Program-made: the position numbers and the translations under genes | From: Lutraria lutraria | Taxonomy: Eukaryota > Mollusca > Bivalvia > Venerida > Mactridae | NCBI GenBank assembly: GCA_964023205.1 | Contig: OZ026840.1 | Location: 9,906,603-9,970,602 of the forward strand | Length of the DNA stretch: 64,000 nt | Reading direction: 5' to 3' | Notes under the pieces: model-generated | The model's input: the letters and a program-made list of their open reading frames with translations, nothing else | Database searches by the model: none | What the model was told of the DNA's origin: nothing | Shown: one piece after another, positions 33,334-43,808 of the stretch | Position numbering within the stretch: position 1 is the stretch's first letter | Layout of the letters: the number at the start of each line of letters is the position of its first letter

Positions 33334-36300
33334 GAATAACAAAACAGAAAGGGCGGTTTTATCATGTGAACTTGTTATTTTTACAAACTGGTAACAATAC
33401 ACACTATTGCTTGATACAAAATTTGAACACGTTTTTGCATAGAACAAAATCATCACATCGCTCTAATTTTTACTGTCCCTATTGTTTACATGGATTTATA
33501 AGACAAGATTTGATGGACAATCACATTGATTACTGTTCTACCAACGGACCACAGAAAATAGAACTGCCACAACCTGGCCAAAATATTTTACAATTTAAAG
33601 ATTATGAAAAGACATTACGTGTACCATTCATTATTTATGCTGACTTTGAGTGTTTAAATACACCTATTGAACAAGGAAACCATGTGGCTAAACAAGACCC
33701 AATCGCATTTGCATACAAAGTGGTATGTGAAGATCCGCAGTATACCCAACCAATTGTTACATATGTTGGTGAAGATGCTAGTGAACACTTTTTACAATGT
33801 ATGATACAAGATCAGCAACATATTCAATCCATATTAAAAAACATTCAACCTATGAATTTAACTGAACAGGAACAGCAACAATTTGATTCAAGTCCTCAAT
33901 GTTGCATTTGTGGCAACCCATTTTCAATCTACGATAAACAATACGGAGCAATAGCACGTCACCACAATCATCTTACGGGGAAATTTATTGGAGCAGCACA
34001 CAATGTATGCAACATTAACTGTAAACAAGCAGAGTTCATTCCTGTTGTGTTTCACAATTTGAGAGGGTATGATTCGCACCTCATCATGCAATCCGTTGGA
34101 TTATTCAAAGACAGAAACATTAAATGTATTGCCAACAACATGGAAAAATATATTTCCTTCTCACTAGGACCATTGAAATTTATCGATTCATTACAATTCA
34201 TGAATTCTAGTTTAGAGAGGTTAGTAGAAAATTTAAAGCTGGGTGGTGATCATTGTTTTAAGATGTTTTATGAAGACTTTCCAAACAGAGAACATGTAAA
34301 GTTATTATTAAGAAAAGGTGTGTTCCCCTACCAATATATCGATTCAATGGAACGGTTGCGGGAAACCAAATTACCGCCACGAGAAGCGTTTTATTCCGAC
34401 CTCACCAAACAAACCATATCTGAAGAAGATTATCACCATGCAAGCAATGTGTTTGAAACATTAGATATGAAAACACTTCAAGACTACATGGTTACTTATG
34501 TTAAAACAGATGTATGTTTATTGGCATGTGTTTTTGAAGAATTTAGAAATCTATGTCTTTCCAAATACAATCTAGATTGTGATCACTATGTGGGAGCTCC
34601 TAGTATGGCGTGGAGTAGTTGTCTTAAAATGACGGGTATGAAATTGGAATTGTTGACAGATATAGACATGGTGTTATTCGTTGAACGTGGTGTGAGAGGT
34701 GGGGTGTCACAGGTCTCCAACCGACTAAAAACGGCTAAACAACCCATATTTGAAACATTATGATGTCAGTAAACCAACGTCATAACTTATGCTATGAAGA
34801 CGCCAACAATCTATATGGATGGGCGATGAGTCAATACCTTCCACATTCTGATTTTCGATGGCTGAGTGAACGTGAAATAAATCAGTTGAATATCCACTCA
34901 GTCTCAGAAAACAGCGATACTGGGTACATTCTAGAAGTGTCGCTTGAATATCCAGCTTATCTACATGATGTTACCAACGATTACCCCCTCTGCCCAGAAA
35001 AAATGCATATAGCAGATGATGATTTATCTCCATATTCCAAAACGTTATGGAAACACTTGCACGGAACTACACATATGCAAGAATTCCACCCTAGTCGTTC
35101 AAAAGTCCAAAAACTTATATTATCATTAAATGATAAAGACAATTATATCGTACATTATCGTACGTTAAAACTCTATCTCCAACTGGGCATGAAAATCAAA
35201 AATATTCATAGAATTCTACAGTTCCATCAAGAGCCTTACCTCAAATCATACATTGATTTCAACAACATGCTAAGACAGAGTTCGAGAAAGACTTCTACAA
35301 GCTGATGAATAACGCTATATTCGGTTAGTATCTTTACGTACAACTTTTATTTCACAGAGTAATTAAAGTAAAAATCGATAGTAATTAAATTGCTTTTATT
35401 ACTCTCAAACACATTTGTAATGCGTGATTTTAAGTTTATCTCACAAATAATTTACTATAAAAAGTTATTCCTTAGACACTAAATAATGTTAACCATAATG
35501 CGTTATTGGTATTTATAAAATATATTAATTTCATGTATGAAATAAAGATAATTGAGTATGTATGATTTTCATCTGCGATTTTCTTTAAAAGTTATTGACC
35601 AGAAATGTAATATCTGTATATCATTGTAAATAATGTTTTCAAGTTGTTCTCTTAGACTCTTTACTCATAATAAACATTTGTGTATTTCTGGGAAGACGTT
35701 GCAAAATTGTCGAAAATATGTTGATGTCAAACTGGCTCACACCGAGAAGAAATTGAGGAAATATGCAGCAAAACCCACGTTCCAACGTATGAAAATATTT
35801 AGCGAAGATCTTGTGGGAGTGGAATGTAACTTCACCAAAGTCAACTTCGTACAACCTGTGTACTGTGGCATGGTGATTTTAGATTTAGCGAAGTATCTTA
35901 TGTACAATTATTACTACAACCAGCTTAAACCAAAATACGGAGACAACTTAACTTTATTAGCAACTGACACTGAGTTTCACGTAGAAACACATGATGTGTA
36001 TAGAGACATGTTGCAGAATATACAACTCTATGACACATCCAATTACCCAACAGATCACCCATTGTTTAGCAATGATAGAAAAAAGAAAATTGGAGTTTTC
36101 AAAGATGAGTTGGGTGGAGTCCCCATGAAAGAGTTTGTAGCATTACGACCCAAAATGTATAGCTATATTTATGATAAAAACGATAGAGAAATAAATGAAA
36201 AACGGTGCAAAGGTATTTCCCGTGCGGTGGTGAGGAAGGAGTTAATGCATGAACATTATAGAAACACATTACTCAACAGTTCCAAATCAAAACACGCCAT

Positions 36301-36448
36301 GTTTGGATTACGGAGTGATCATCATATCATGTACTGTGATAAACTAACAAAAACATCGCTTAGTGCGTTTGACGATAAACGATACTGGTTAGAGGATGGA
36401 ATATCTAGTTTAGCATATAGACGTTACTTAATACCATGTCTCTATTAG
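33243..36448 (+). pseudogene. Maverick protein-primed DNA polymerase B
   Basis: Family B replicase that copies the element from a protein primer. An N-terminal zinc-finger-like CPYCLHGFIRQ..H....C lies near 33475. The exonuclease motifs are YADFEC (33636), FHNLRGYDSH (34050) and YVKTDVCLL (34498). Palm motif A reads DANNLYGWAM near 34783 and motif B FYKLMNNAIFG near 35297. Motif C reads ATDTEF near 35960, where family members normally have YTDTDS. The C-terminus LEDGISSLAYRRYL ends at 36448. Breaks: frame changes near 34755 and 34780, another near 35280, and a foreign insertion of about 367 bases directly after motif B. With motif C altered as well, the enzyme is dead. Confidence 0.92.
35325..35691. 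other. 367-bp insertion inside polB
   Basis: PolB codons run to TTCGG at 35324 and resume GAAGACGTTGCAAAAT at 35692. The intervening AT-rich DNA has several stops. GT-AG borders do not fit (the end reads TTTCTGGG), so it is not a standard intron. Short GG repeats flank it. No TIRs seen; it may be a MITE relic or filler DNA. Confidence 0.72.
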
Positions 36449-39071
36449 GTGTAGATTCAATGTAAATAGTGCAAATCATTTTGTATGTGCCTATTACAAT
36501 ATGTTTACCTTGTACATCATCTCATATTTCATAATTAGTTTCTTGTTTACAACAAATTTCTTTCAACCGCAGTTTTTAAACATGTGTGGATTAAGTTATA
36601 TGCATTTGTACACCAATGTAAATAATGTTATGTATATCTTTGTATAAAATGTTTTCACACTTTTGATGTTAACTATTCCTTTTATGATAAGTGGTTTGTA
36701 CCTGTTCATAACAGTTGTTGTGTAATGTTAAACTATGATTTGTTCGGAAATAAGTGTTTTTGTTTAAACACAATGTGTAATTTGTGTTGATAGTAAATAC
36801 AAGTAGTTTTAGAAACAAAACATGTATTTGTTTTATGATGTGTATATACCATTGAACATGCACTCCATTCATTCCTTTGTAACACTACACAAGTTCCACC
36901 AAACTGATTTTATATGACGTAGTTATATTAAAGACAACTAGCCTTCATGGTATGCACAGATATCAATGTTTACTGTCGTTACAATATTGCAAGATTAAGT
37001 TCAGTATTAAAGAACAATATCCATCAATATACAATATACTAATCAGCGAATTACCGTGAAAATTTTACCATAAGCTCTAATCGCTAGTGATGTTTGTATA
37101 GTACTGCTGGTTAAAGATAAACCCTGTGTTGCAGTAGGGTGATAAAGTTTACAATTGAGTTCAAGTTATACGTAATCGGTTATAGTGCGCCCAGGGGTGG
37201 TATTCACGAAGAATCTTAAGATTTACCTTAAGAAATTCCTTATCTTTACATATTCACCTTAACCAAGGATAAGGAATTTTGTATCCTTAAAATTGTCCTC
37301 AGCATAAGTTAAGGATTTCCTTATCTAAGGATATTCTTAACATTAAGGAAATCTAAAAATAGACCGGAAATCGAAATACATTCGTTTTCGTCAACAAATC
37401 GTTGTAAATATGAATCCCTCATTTTCAATCAATGACTCATTGCTTCTCGTGAAAGTCATGATTAGACAATATATAAATGATTTGAACATGACAAATAATG
37501 TTTATACAAAGCATAAATTCATAAACATATAGAATTTTACTATATTAACAGGAGCGGAGCAGTTTAATATAATGTGTAGGCCAAATTTTAGGAGATCTTT
37601 AATTGGCACATGCCCCTCAGAAATGTTTTACCAGGTATTTTACACTGTCCTGTAAACAGAGTGTGTAGGCCGCGGCCTACAAGGCCTATCGTATGCTACA
37701 TTCCTGATTAAGCTGAATCCATTAGAAACGATCGAGCCTCAGTCAATAGGTCAAAAAGACAAACGCTCGTGTCATAAATGTTATATTTGAATTTCAATAA
37801 AAAAAGTACTTTACAATGCATAGGACAAATATCAGCACGTTTCTAGCGGGAATATAAATGACATTGGACTGTGTTTATTTGTATGTTTAGAATTAATACA
37901 CTTAACAAAATGTCTAAGTTATCATTTATACATGTACATTAATTTGGATGGGATTCATGAAGGAAAATAAACATTTAATCAAATAAACATAAGCGATGAT
38001 TTTAGTATTAACGTACCAACGTATATGACATACAAATTGAATGCTTTTCCGTATTTTAGATACGTAATACTATAAAACAAATGTACATTGTACTTAGTAG
38101 AAGGTTACTATATAACTAATAAGCAATTTTGTTAAGTATATATAAAGATGAAATAACCTCATCAAGTGTACTTCCACAATCAGTTATCTTTCACATGTTA
38201 ACCTGGTGACTGTTGATTGGGGCGGGTAACAGTTTGGTGGTTTTCATATTTTCATCATAGCAATTATTTCATTGATAGATATTAGTAAAATTTTCTAACA
38301 TAATCTAAATAGTTTGACCAGTATTTATGTAGTTTTCCTCTTGAAATCAAATAAACATGGACTTTTCTATCTCTAAGGCTTTACACATAGAATATTAAGT
38401 TAAAACTTCATCTTTTAAACATCCATTTCATTAATGATATATGGATTGTATTATAGACATAATGATAATATCTTGAACTTATAAGGAGTTTATTGCAATC
38501 TGAGAAAGACTTTAAGTTAAAACATTGTCAATTTTTGTATTCAAAAGCTTTACATTTAGAGAGCATGTTTTAGAGAATTTATGTATTCCAAATTAGATTC
38601 ATGTGTCCATTGTACCAAATATTTTTGCGGGACAATTCTTAATCATTAAATACTGCCTCCACGTTATATTAGCTTTGTTAGAATAATTTCTTACTACTAA
38701 GACAGTTAAAATATTTTGTTAAATGCATGTCGGGTTAATTTCATTGTAACGCATCATGCAATATTTTGTTACATTTGTATTGGAATTATCTTTACAGCTT
38801 TAGTATTAAAATGTGTCTTAACTATATTATACATATGTGTAATTAAATATCATAGCATACCTTTTAATAATTGTGTACAAAATAGCGCGAAATAAAGGGT
38901 TTGTCCAACAACTGTTCCCTTATTAGACTATCCTTGAAAAGGTATTGGGTCGTCAAAAGTTGCAAACATTGAAGTTAATAACTACTTCTAGCTGTGAATA
39001 TACATTTAACAACCAAAGTGCATGTTTTCATCAACACATAATGCAATAACTGTTCGTATCATTTTTATCAG
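36449..39071. other. 2.6 kb Maverick interval without recognised genes
   Basis: AT-rich, no frame of note on either strand. At 37192-37215 GGGGTGGTATTCACGAAGAATC followed by several CTTAAG/CCTTAT words resembles one end of a Harbinger/ISL2EU-like MITE, but no opposite end was found. This is where a protease or other accessory gene could be expected; I see none. Confidence 0.45.
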
Positions 39072-39097
39072 GTTTACCCAAAACTACTTTCATCATT

Positions 39098-39535
39098 ATG
39101 ATCATCATAAGTAGTTGCACCATCATGATCATCTCCATTACTGTCATACTTTGTATTATTCGTTATCGAAGAAACCATCATCATTCTGTAAGATATAATG
39201 AATTTGAACTTAGAAAATCAACGATAAATGTAGATTCATCTTCATCTGAGGTTTTATATGTAGTTGGGGAATCTGAGAGTGTCGTTGTGGGGGGGTATCT
39301 AGAGTTAAACCAAGCTATAAAATTGAATAATACCGTCATATTTTCAGATATCCCGACTATCAACCTAATTATCCGTACCATCATTTCATGTACATTTTAC
39401 GAATTCTCTGCGGACTTAGTAATCATCTTAATCATCCTTATCATCATTTCACGGACATTCCACTGTTCATCGATGGAAGACACTAAAACTCTAGCAGTTT
39501 TGAATTTATGTCTTGGCTCTTGTGACAGAGAATAA
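39098..39535 (+). CDS. Possible single-pass membrane protein, terminal exon
   Basis: The frame has a strong hydrophobic stretch (about residues 1-22, IIISSCTIMIISITVILCII) followed by a basic stop-transfer RYRRNHHH and a Ser-rich cytoplasmic-looking tail with EVLYVVGESESVVVGGYLEL. CATTTTTATCAG at 39061-39072 before it could be a splice acceptor, giving a reading LPKTTFIIM. An extracellular part is not visible upstream. The last third overlaps an antisense integrase relic and is probably not coding. Could be chance; unrecognised. Confidence 0.3.
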   Translation: MIIISSCTIMIISITVILCIIRYRRNHHHSVRYNEFELRKSTINVDSSSSEVLYVVGESESVVVGGYLELNQAIKLNNTVIFSDIPTINLIIRTIISCTFYEFSADLVIILIILIIISRTFHCSSMEDTKTLAVLNLCLGSCDRE

Positions 39536-39700
39536 CTGTCTTGATTTTTTCAACCATTTTTTGATAAAATACAATGTGAAAATTCCTGGATATTTTTTAT
39601 GTAAAATTGTGTAAAGTTTTTGTGGACCTGCGAATGCACTGTGGTGGTTTGTTTTATAGTAAAACTGATGCAGAATTAACTCTTTCACTTGTTTATCCAT
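39490..39700 (-). pseudogene. Truncated second integrase N-terminus in the right Maverick arm
   Basis: MDKQVKELILHQFYYKTNHH (39700 downward) closely resembles the start of the left-side integrase, and similarity continues through HSAFAGPQKL, LYFIKKWLKK and, after a frame shift, PRHKFKTARVLVS. It then stops abruptly and unrelated sequence follows. It has no catalytic core. It shows that the inverted arms once shared, or still share in diverged form, more than 2 kb including integrase sequence. Confidence 0.85.
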
Positions 39701-40503
39701 AACTAAAATGAAAACAAAATTGTAATCTATTTTATTACCTACTAAACATTATCTTATTATGTTTGGGTGGTATGATAACTTATGTCAGTTGATTAAGGTC
39801 AACATTATTTCCCGCTCAGAAGAGACCTGTATAATATTGGTGTACTTGAAATGTCAAACGATTTGATGGTTAGTGTGTCCTAATACTTAAACTGTTTAGG
39901 TCACCCTTCAATACTACATCTTACTGACCGCGTTAAAGTGTATGATGATGTTTGCTTATGGACACAAATGTATGGAATGTTTACATTGTGTATCATGTGT
40001 ATAATCATGTATCTAAATAAAATTAAGACTCCTGGGGTCAGTGGAGAGTCATACGTAGTATAAACGTAAAAAACTCTGTTCTGATATAATATTCTAATCC
40101 AAGGTTTGAATCATCAGGTTAATATGTAAACACATTAACCTTGGTCATAGAGTGTAAATACTTTGTAAGAATGCGTTGACGGGTTCAAGTGAAATGATAC
40201 TTTAGTACTTCATGTTGTATTGGTTCAGTAACACTGGTTATAGGTGAGTTGGTTATCGTTTAACAAAAGACTTTAAACTCGAACAAACACGTTATATATA
40301 AGACAAAACATCAAATGAAAACAAACACATGCATAAGTTGTTATAGGATTTATTCATACAATTGGTTGAGGAAAGTAAAAACTATTACAAGAATATAACT
40401 ACTGACAACATACATTTTCAGCAGTAAGCAATGTAAGAATTATATATATAATACAAATGTTTATGTACAGAAACATCTAAAGCATCAGTGTATATGTATC
40501 AGT

Positions 40504-40833
40504 TTAAATAGCTGATTGAAACAACCTGTTTTCTAGATAAAAAATAGACAGAATCATCTTTTTCATTTTAGCTCGCCACTGCTCTGTTTTCATGGTGTTT
40601 AACCAGTCTTTGTCATATATTTTCAGTTTCTGTAGAGCCAAAAGTTCATCCATGATTTCGGCCCAACTTAACAAAATATCATCCTCACTGATTGTAGACA
40701 ACATCTGGTCAAAGTACATTTCGATGTGTTCTTTCGTGTCAAACATAACACAGGAGTGTTGAACTTGTGAGGGGTGGTCAACTTCACACCCGTAACACTC
40801 TTTCTTCACAATATTTCCTAGACCCTCATACAT
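40504..40833 (-). CDS. Maverick TIR ORF with CxGC...H..HxC motif (right copy)
   Basis: 109 aa beginning MYEGLGNIVKKECYGCEVDH. Compared with the left copy it reads HPSQVQHSC and lacks about 20 N-terminal residues, with indels in the middle (DTKEHIEMYFDQMLSTISED) and a similar end ENRLFQSAI. The zinc-type ligands are all kept in both copies although the rest has diverged, which argues for a functional motif. Confidence 0.66.
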   Translation of the reverse strand: MYEGLGNIVKKECYGCEVDHPSQVQHSCVMFDTKEHIEMYFDQMLSTISEDDILLSWAEIMDELLALQKLKIYDKDWLNTMKTEQWRAKMKKMILSIFYLENRLFQSAI

Positions 40834-40882
40834 AGCTTTACCATATACAAAATCAAAATCATGACGTGAGCTGTGGAATCAT

Positions 40883-41293
40883 TCATTTTGAAAACGTGTT
40901 ATATAGTGAGTTATTTGACCAAGGATTTTCACCAAATTTAAAACTTGGATAATTTGTAGTAAATCCAATGGGAGTATGTGTAGACGCTGGTTTATCACTC
41001 GAGTATCCATCTGTTTTCAAAAATATACAGTTGTTTGAGTGTTTAAGGTGTTCTTCCCAACACTTGTCAGTTTTCTGCCACTCATGTAGTTTAATACCAC
41101 AAGAAAAACAAACAACTTTGTCACCGAAACCTGTGTAATAGAAACCGGCTTTGGCCAATTGAACTTTAGTTGGGACTATTTGTGTTGACCATGTGTCAAA
41201 CGTTGGGAGTCGATCTTCGTAGAACTTGTAAATTTGTTGTGAAATAGAATCAGTAACACTATCAACAACGTCCATGGGTTCACTGGCCATCAA
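40883..41293 (-). CDS. BIR-domain protein, IAP-like (right TIR copy)
   Basis: 136 aa, the more complete of the two BIR genes. One BIR spans about residues 24-92: RLPTFDTW, LAKAGFYYTGFGDKVVCFSC, then CWEEHLKHSNNC. The zinc pattern C62-x2-C65-x16-H82-x6-C89 matches the canonical CX2CX16HX6-8C of the domain. No RING, CARD or second BIR. A Ser/Asn-rich tail ends SLYNTFSK. As an inhibitor-of-apoptosis relative it may protect the host cell during element replication or virion production; that role is inference. It overlaps ORF a by 14 bases and is read inward from the right terminus. Confidence 0.9.
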   Translation of the reverse strand: MMASEPMDVVDSVTDSISQQIYKFYEDRLPTFDTWSTQIVPTKVQLAKAGFYYTGFGDKVVCFSCGIKLHEWQKTDKCWEEHLKHSNNCIFLKTDGYSSDKPASTHTPIGFTTNYPSFKFGENPWSNNSLYNTFSK

Positions 41294-41555
41294 GGAATGC
41301 TTTGAGCATTAACACACTTTGTTTTAGGTCACACAGAGATTCAAACTGTGTGATACTGCGCTGTTTTATCTGCGCTGATCCTTTCTTTAATAAAATATGG
41401 TATGAATGCTCTGTCTTCTTTACCACTAACGAAAGTTTGTTATCGATTTGACACTGGATTTGTCGCAACACCGGTGACCACTGTACAGTTTCTATCCCGT
41501 TTTCTTTAAAATATTGTAATGTTTCCTCCGTAAATTGGAGCTGAGCTTGTGCCAT
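41280..41555 (-). CDS. Maverick TIR ORF a, 91-aa protein (right copy)
   Basis: Same length and sequence as the left copy except leucine for isoleucine in DNKLSLVV. The ATG at 41555-41553 follows the predicted intron acceptor directly. Unknown function; conservation of the full frame in both arms is the only evidence that it is a gene. Confidence 0.72.
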   Translation of the reverse strand: MAQAQLQFTEETLQYFKENGIETVQWSPVLRQIQCQIDNKLSLVVKKTEHSYHILLKKGSAQIKQRSITQFESLCDLKQSVLMLKAFLDGQ

Positions 41556-41556
41556 T

Positions 41557-41783
41557 CTGAAAATAAATGTAAAATACTGTTTAAAGGGAAGTTACTTACT
41601 AAACATACATTAATAGGTTAGCATGAATTGTTTTCCCTTAGATATGTCTTTAGGAATGAATTCTTACTGGTGTAGACAAAGTTTAGAATTACTAACAAAT
41701 AAAATATAAAAATAAAATTACACTTACCAGTTTGCTGATTGGATGATGTGTGGAGGATCGAACAAATTTGTCATCTTTATATA
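41557..41783 (-). promoter_or_regulatory. TATA box and 5'-UTR intron, right TIR
   Basis: Read on the minus strand, TATATAAA (41776-41783) precedes donor GTAAGT (41722-41727). The intron ends at acceptor TTTTCAG (41557), one base before the ATG of ORF a. Mirrors 21764-21990, so each end of the Maverick carries its own copy of this promoter-leader unit. Confidence 0.65.
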
Positions 41784-42015
41784 TACACGATGGAACATAT
41801 TTAACCTTCACACGGTCTTGATCAATCTTGAGCTATGAGCATGCGCAGTTGGTTGCCTAGTTTGGGTGACCACAATTCGATTTCGACCTTGAACCATAAG
41901 CATATACCGTCTATGACCTAGATAAATGACATCAATGACGTTAGGGGGTGACCTAATGACCCGGATTTGGGTCATAACCCACCTAACCCACCTCCACAAA
42001 GCCTCATTTGCTACT

Positions 42016-43706
42016 GCTGATGGCTTAACTTGTGAATTTTATAAAAGGTTTTGGCATATTATTGGAAAACTAGTTACCGCCTCTTTAAACGAAGGATACT
42101 TGAAAACCGAGCTTTCACCCTCACAAAAATTAGATGCTCTATCTCTGTTACATAAAAAAGGTGATCCACACGAGCTAGAAAACTGGCGTCCTATAAATTA
42201 TTAAACAATGATTACAATTCTTTGGCAAAGGTTCTATCTAACAGAATGCAAAAAGTCATTCATAAAATAGTTAGTACAGATCAACAAGGGTATATTAAAA
42301 ACAGATTCATTGATTTCAATATAAGACAAATACAAGACGTAATAGATTTCGCAGAAGATCAACAATTAAGTGGTGCTATTTTTTTTTTTTTTTTAAAAAG
42401 CGTTTGACACCGTCGAATGTTCAGTGTTCTTCAACGTTTTGGTTTTAAAGAAACGTTTATAAACTGGATTAAATCATTATATACCAATATAAGAAGTTGT
42501 GTCTTAAAATAATGGTTGGCAGTCACAATGCTTTAACCCACAACGTGGTTATAAGACAATGATGTCCAATCTCGGCTTTAATTTTTATACTTGTTGCTGA
42601 AATAATGGCATTGCAAATACGAAACTAAGATTTAATATCAGGCATAAAAGTTAAAAATAACAAAAGTGTAAAAATTACTCAATTAGCAGACGACACAGCC
42701 TTATTTGTAAAGTTTGAACTAGAAGTCAATCTTACACTGAATATTATAGAAACTTTTGGACAATTCTCGGGTTTAAAACTTAATAAAAATAAAACAGAAG
42801 GCATGTGGATAGGTGCAACAAAAATAGCAACGAAATTCCTGGAGGAATACATTGGTCAAAAAGTCCAGTAAAAGCACTTGGTGTATATTTCAGTACAAAT
42901 AATAAAGAAGAATGCAATAAACTTAATTGGGACTCCAAACTAGAATCATGTAAAACATCCATAGAAAACTGGAAGAAAAGAAAACTTACTTACTTAGGAA
43001 AAATACAAGTCATTAAATCTCTTTTGTTACCCAAATTTACATATCTGTTCCACTCACTTATTGTTCCAAGCAATGACTGAAAGTTTGTTTTTCAGATTTT
43101 TATGGAATGATAAGACAGATAAAATTAAAAGAACAACATTGATAGGTGATAAACTTTCCGGAGGCCTGGAAATGATAGATATCAAATCATATATAGACTC
43201 TTTAAAATTTAAATGGATCAACCCTCTGCGAAAACAATAATACATCAAAATGGAAACTCATACCAAATTTTTATTTTGAACGCTACGGACAAAACTTCCT
43301 GCTATTCTATATGAACATAGAAGACAAAAAAATCTATAGACTTGAAATTGCCATTATTTTACGAAGAAATCGTGAAAGTTTGGCTTAAAATAAAGAATAA
43401 TCATTATAAGGAACCCACAACATTTGAACTACTGTGAAATGAAATACATCTTATTATCCTATGATTTTCGTTTCAACATAGGACAATAAAAGGTGTATTC
43501 TACACATCGTACGATGGTATTTCTTTTATCCTAACAGTTTTGAGTGAAATGTACGTATTTATATGTATGTGTTTAGTTAAAAGTTTCATATTATAATACC
43601 ATTTCATATTATCATACTATTTTATAAACTGTATAATTTCGTGTATGTAATTTATTTGTAAATAGAAAAAAAATTAACGAAACAGCATGGTTTCACAAAA
43701 AAAAAA
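42016..43706 (+). pseudogene. L1/Tx1-like LINE, part after the Maverick insertion
   Basis: Resumes the LINE cut at 21529: DGLTCEFYKRFWHIIGKLVT, KKGDPHELENWRPIN, DQQGYIKNRFIDFNIRQIQD and the motif A region KKAFDTVE. Downstream are QLADDTALFVK (motif C, near 42685), the NKTEGMWIGA block and KRKLTYLGKIQVIKSLLLPK. Many frame shifts, one at a T-run near 42390 right at motif A. The 3' end has a short A-run at 43697-43708 that may be the poly(A) tail. Dead copy; older than the Maverick. Confidence 0.88.
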
Positions 43707-43707
43707 A

Positions 43708-43808
43708 AGAATCAGGAAGATACAACAATATACTAAGAGAAAATCGCATCTGTAAATAATGTTCTATTAACCAAGTTGAATCTGAATATCACTTTTTCAT
43801 GTGTTGTA
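43708..43808 (+). pseudogene. LINE C-terminal zinc-knuckle scrap
   Basis: About 33 codons reading YNNILRENRIC, one interrupted position, then SINQVESEYHFFMCC, the R.C..C....VE.E.HF...C tail of LINE ORF2 proteins. It has no flanking RT sequence and is wedged between the A-run of the previous LINE and an oppositely oriented LINE, so it marks a rearranged junction. Confidence 0.65.

Larger units (their letters stand above)
21530..42015. mobile_element. Maverick/Polinton (adintovirus-like) element, 20.5 kb
   Basis: Bounded by inverted ends beginning AGTAGTAGCAAAC (21530) and ending ...TTTGCTACT (42015). The flanking hexamers GCTGGC (21524-21529) and GCTGAT (42016-42021) look like a worn 6-bp target duplication, which is the family's usual length. 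Contents are diagnostic: retroviral-type integrase, double-jelly-roll capsid protein, packaging ATPase and protein-primed DNA polymerase B. Removing the 5.1 kb Harbinger gives about 15.3 kb, normal for the class. No adenain-type cysteine protease was found. Frameshifts in the penton-like, MCP, ATPase and PolB genes mark it as an inactivated endogenous copy, while integrase and TIR genes remain open. Terminal arms carry BIR-domain genes at both ends. Confidence 0.93.
40504..42015. repeat. Maverick right terminal inverted repeat
   Basis: Reverse complement of the left arm. The outer kilobase is nearly identical, with small differences such as GGTGACC against AGGTCAC runs near 41945. The inner part (40504-40985) is clearly diverged. 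Faces inward with the same TATA (41776-41783), intron sites (41557-41727) and ORF order as the left arm. Confidence 0.9.

Noticed and set aside
35325..35691. Intron in polB
   Set aside because: Borders do not follow GT-AG in a way that rejoins the frame (the right end reads TTTCTGGG).
37192..37350. Complete Harbinger-like MITE
   Set aside because: Only one end-like sequence is visible; the mirrored end was not found.
36449..39071. Maverick adenain-type protease
   Set aside because: No frame with the His-Asp/Glu-Cys pattern was seen on either strand; absence noted instead.
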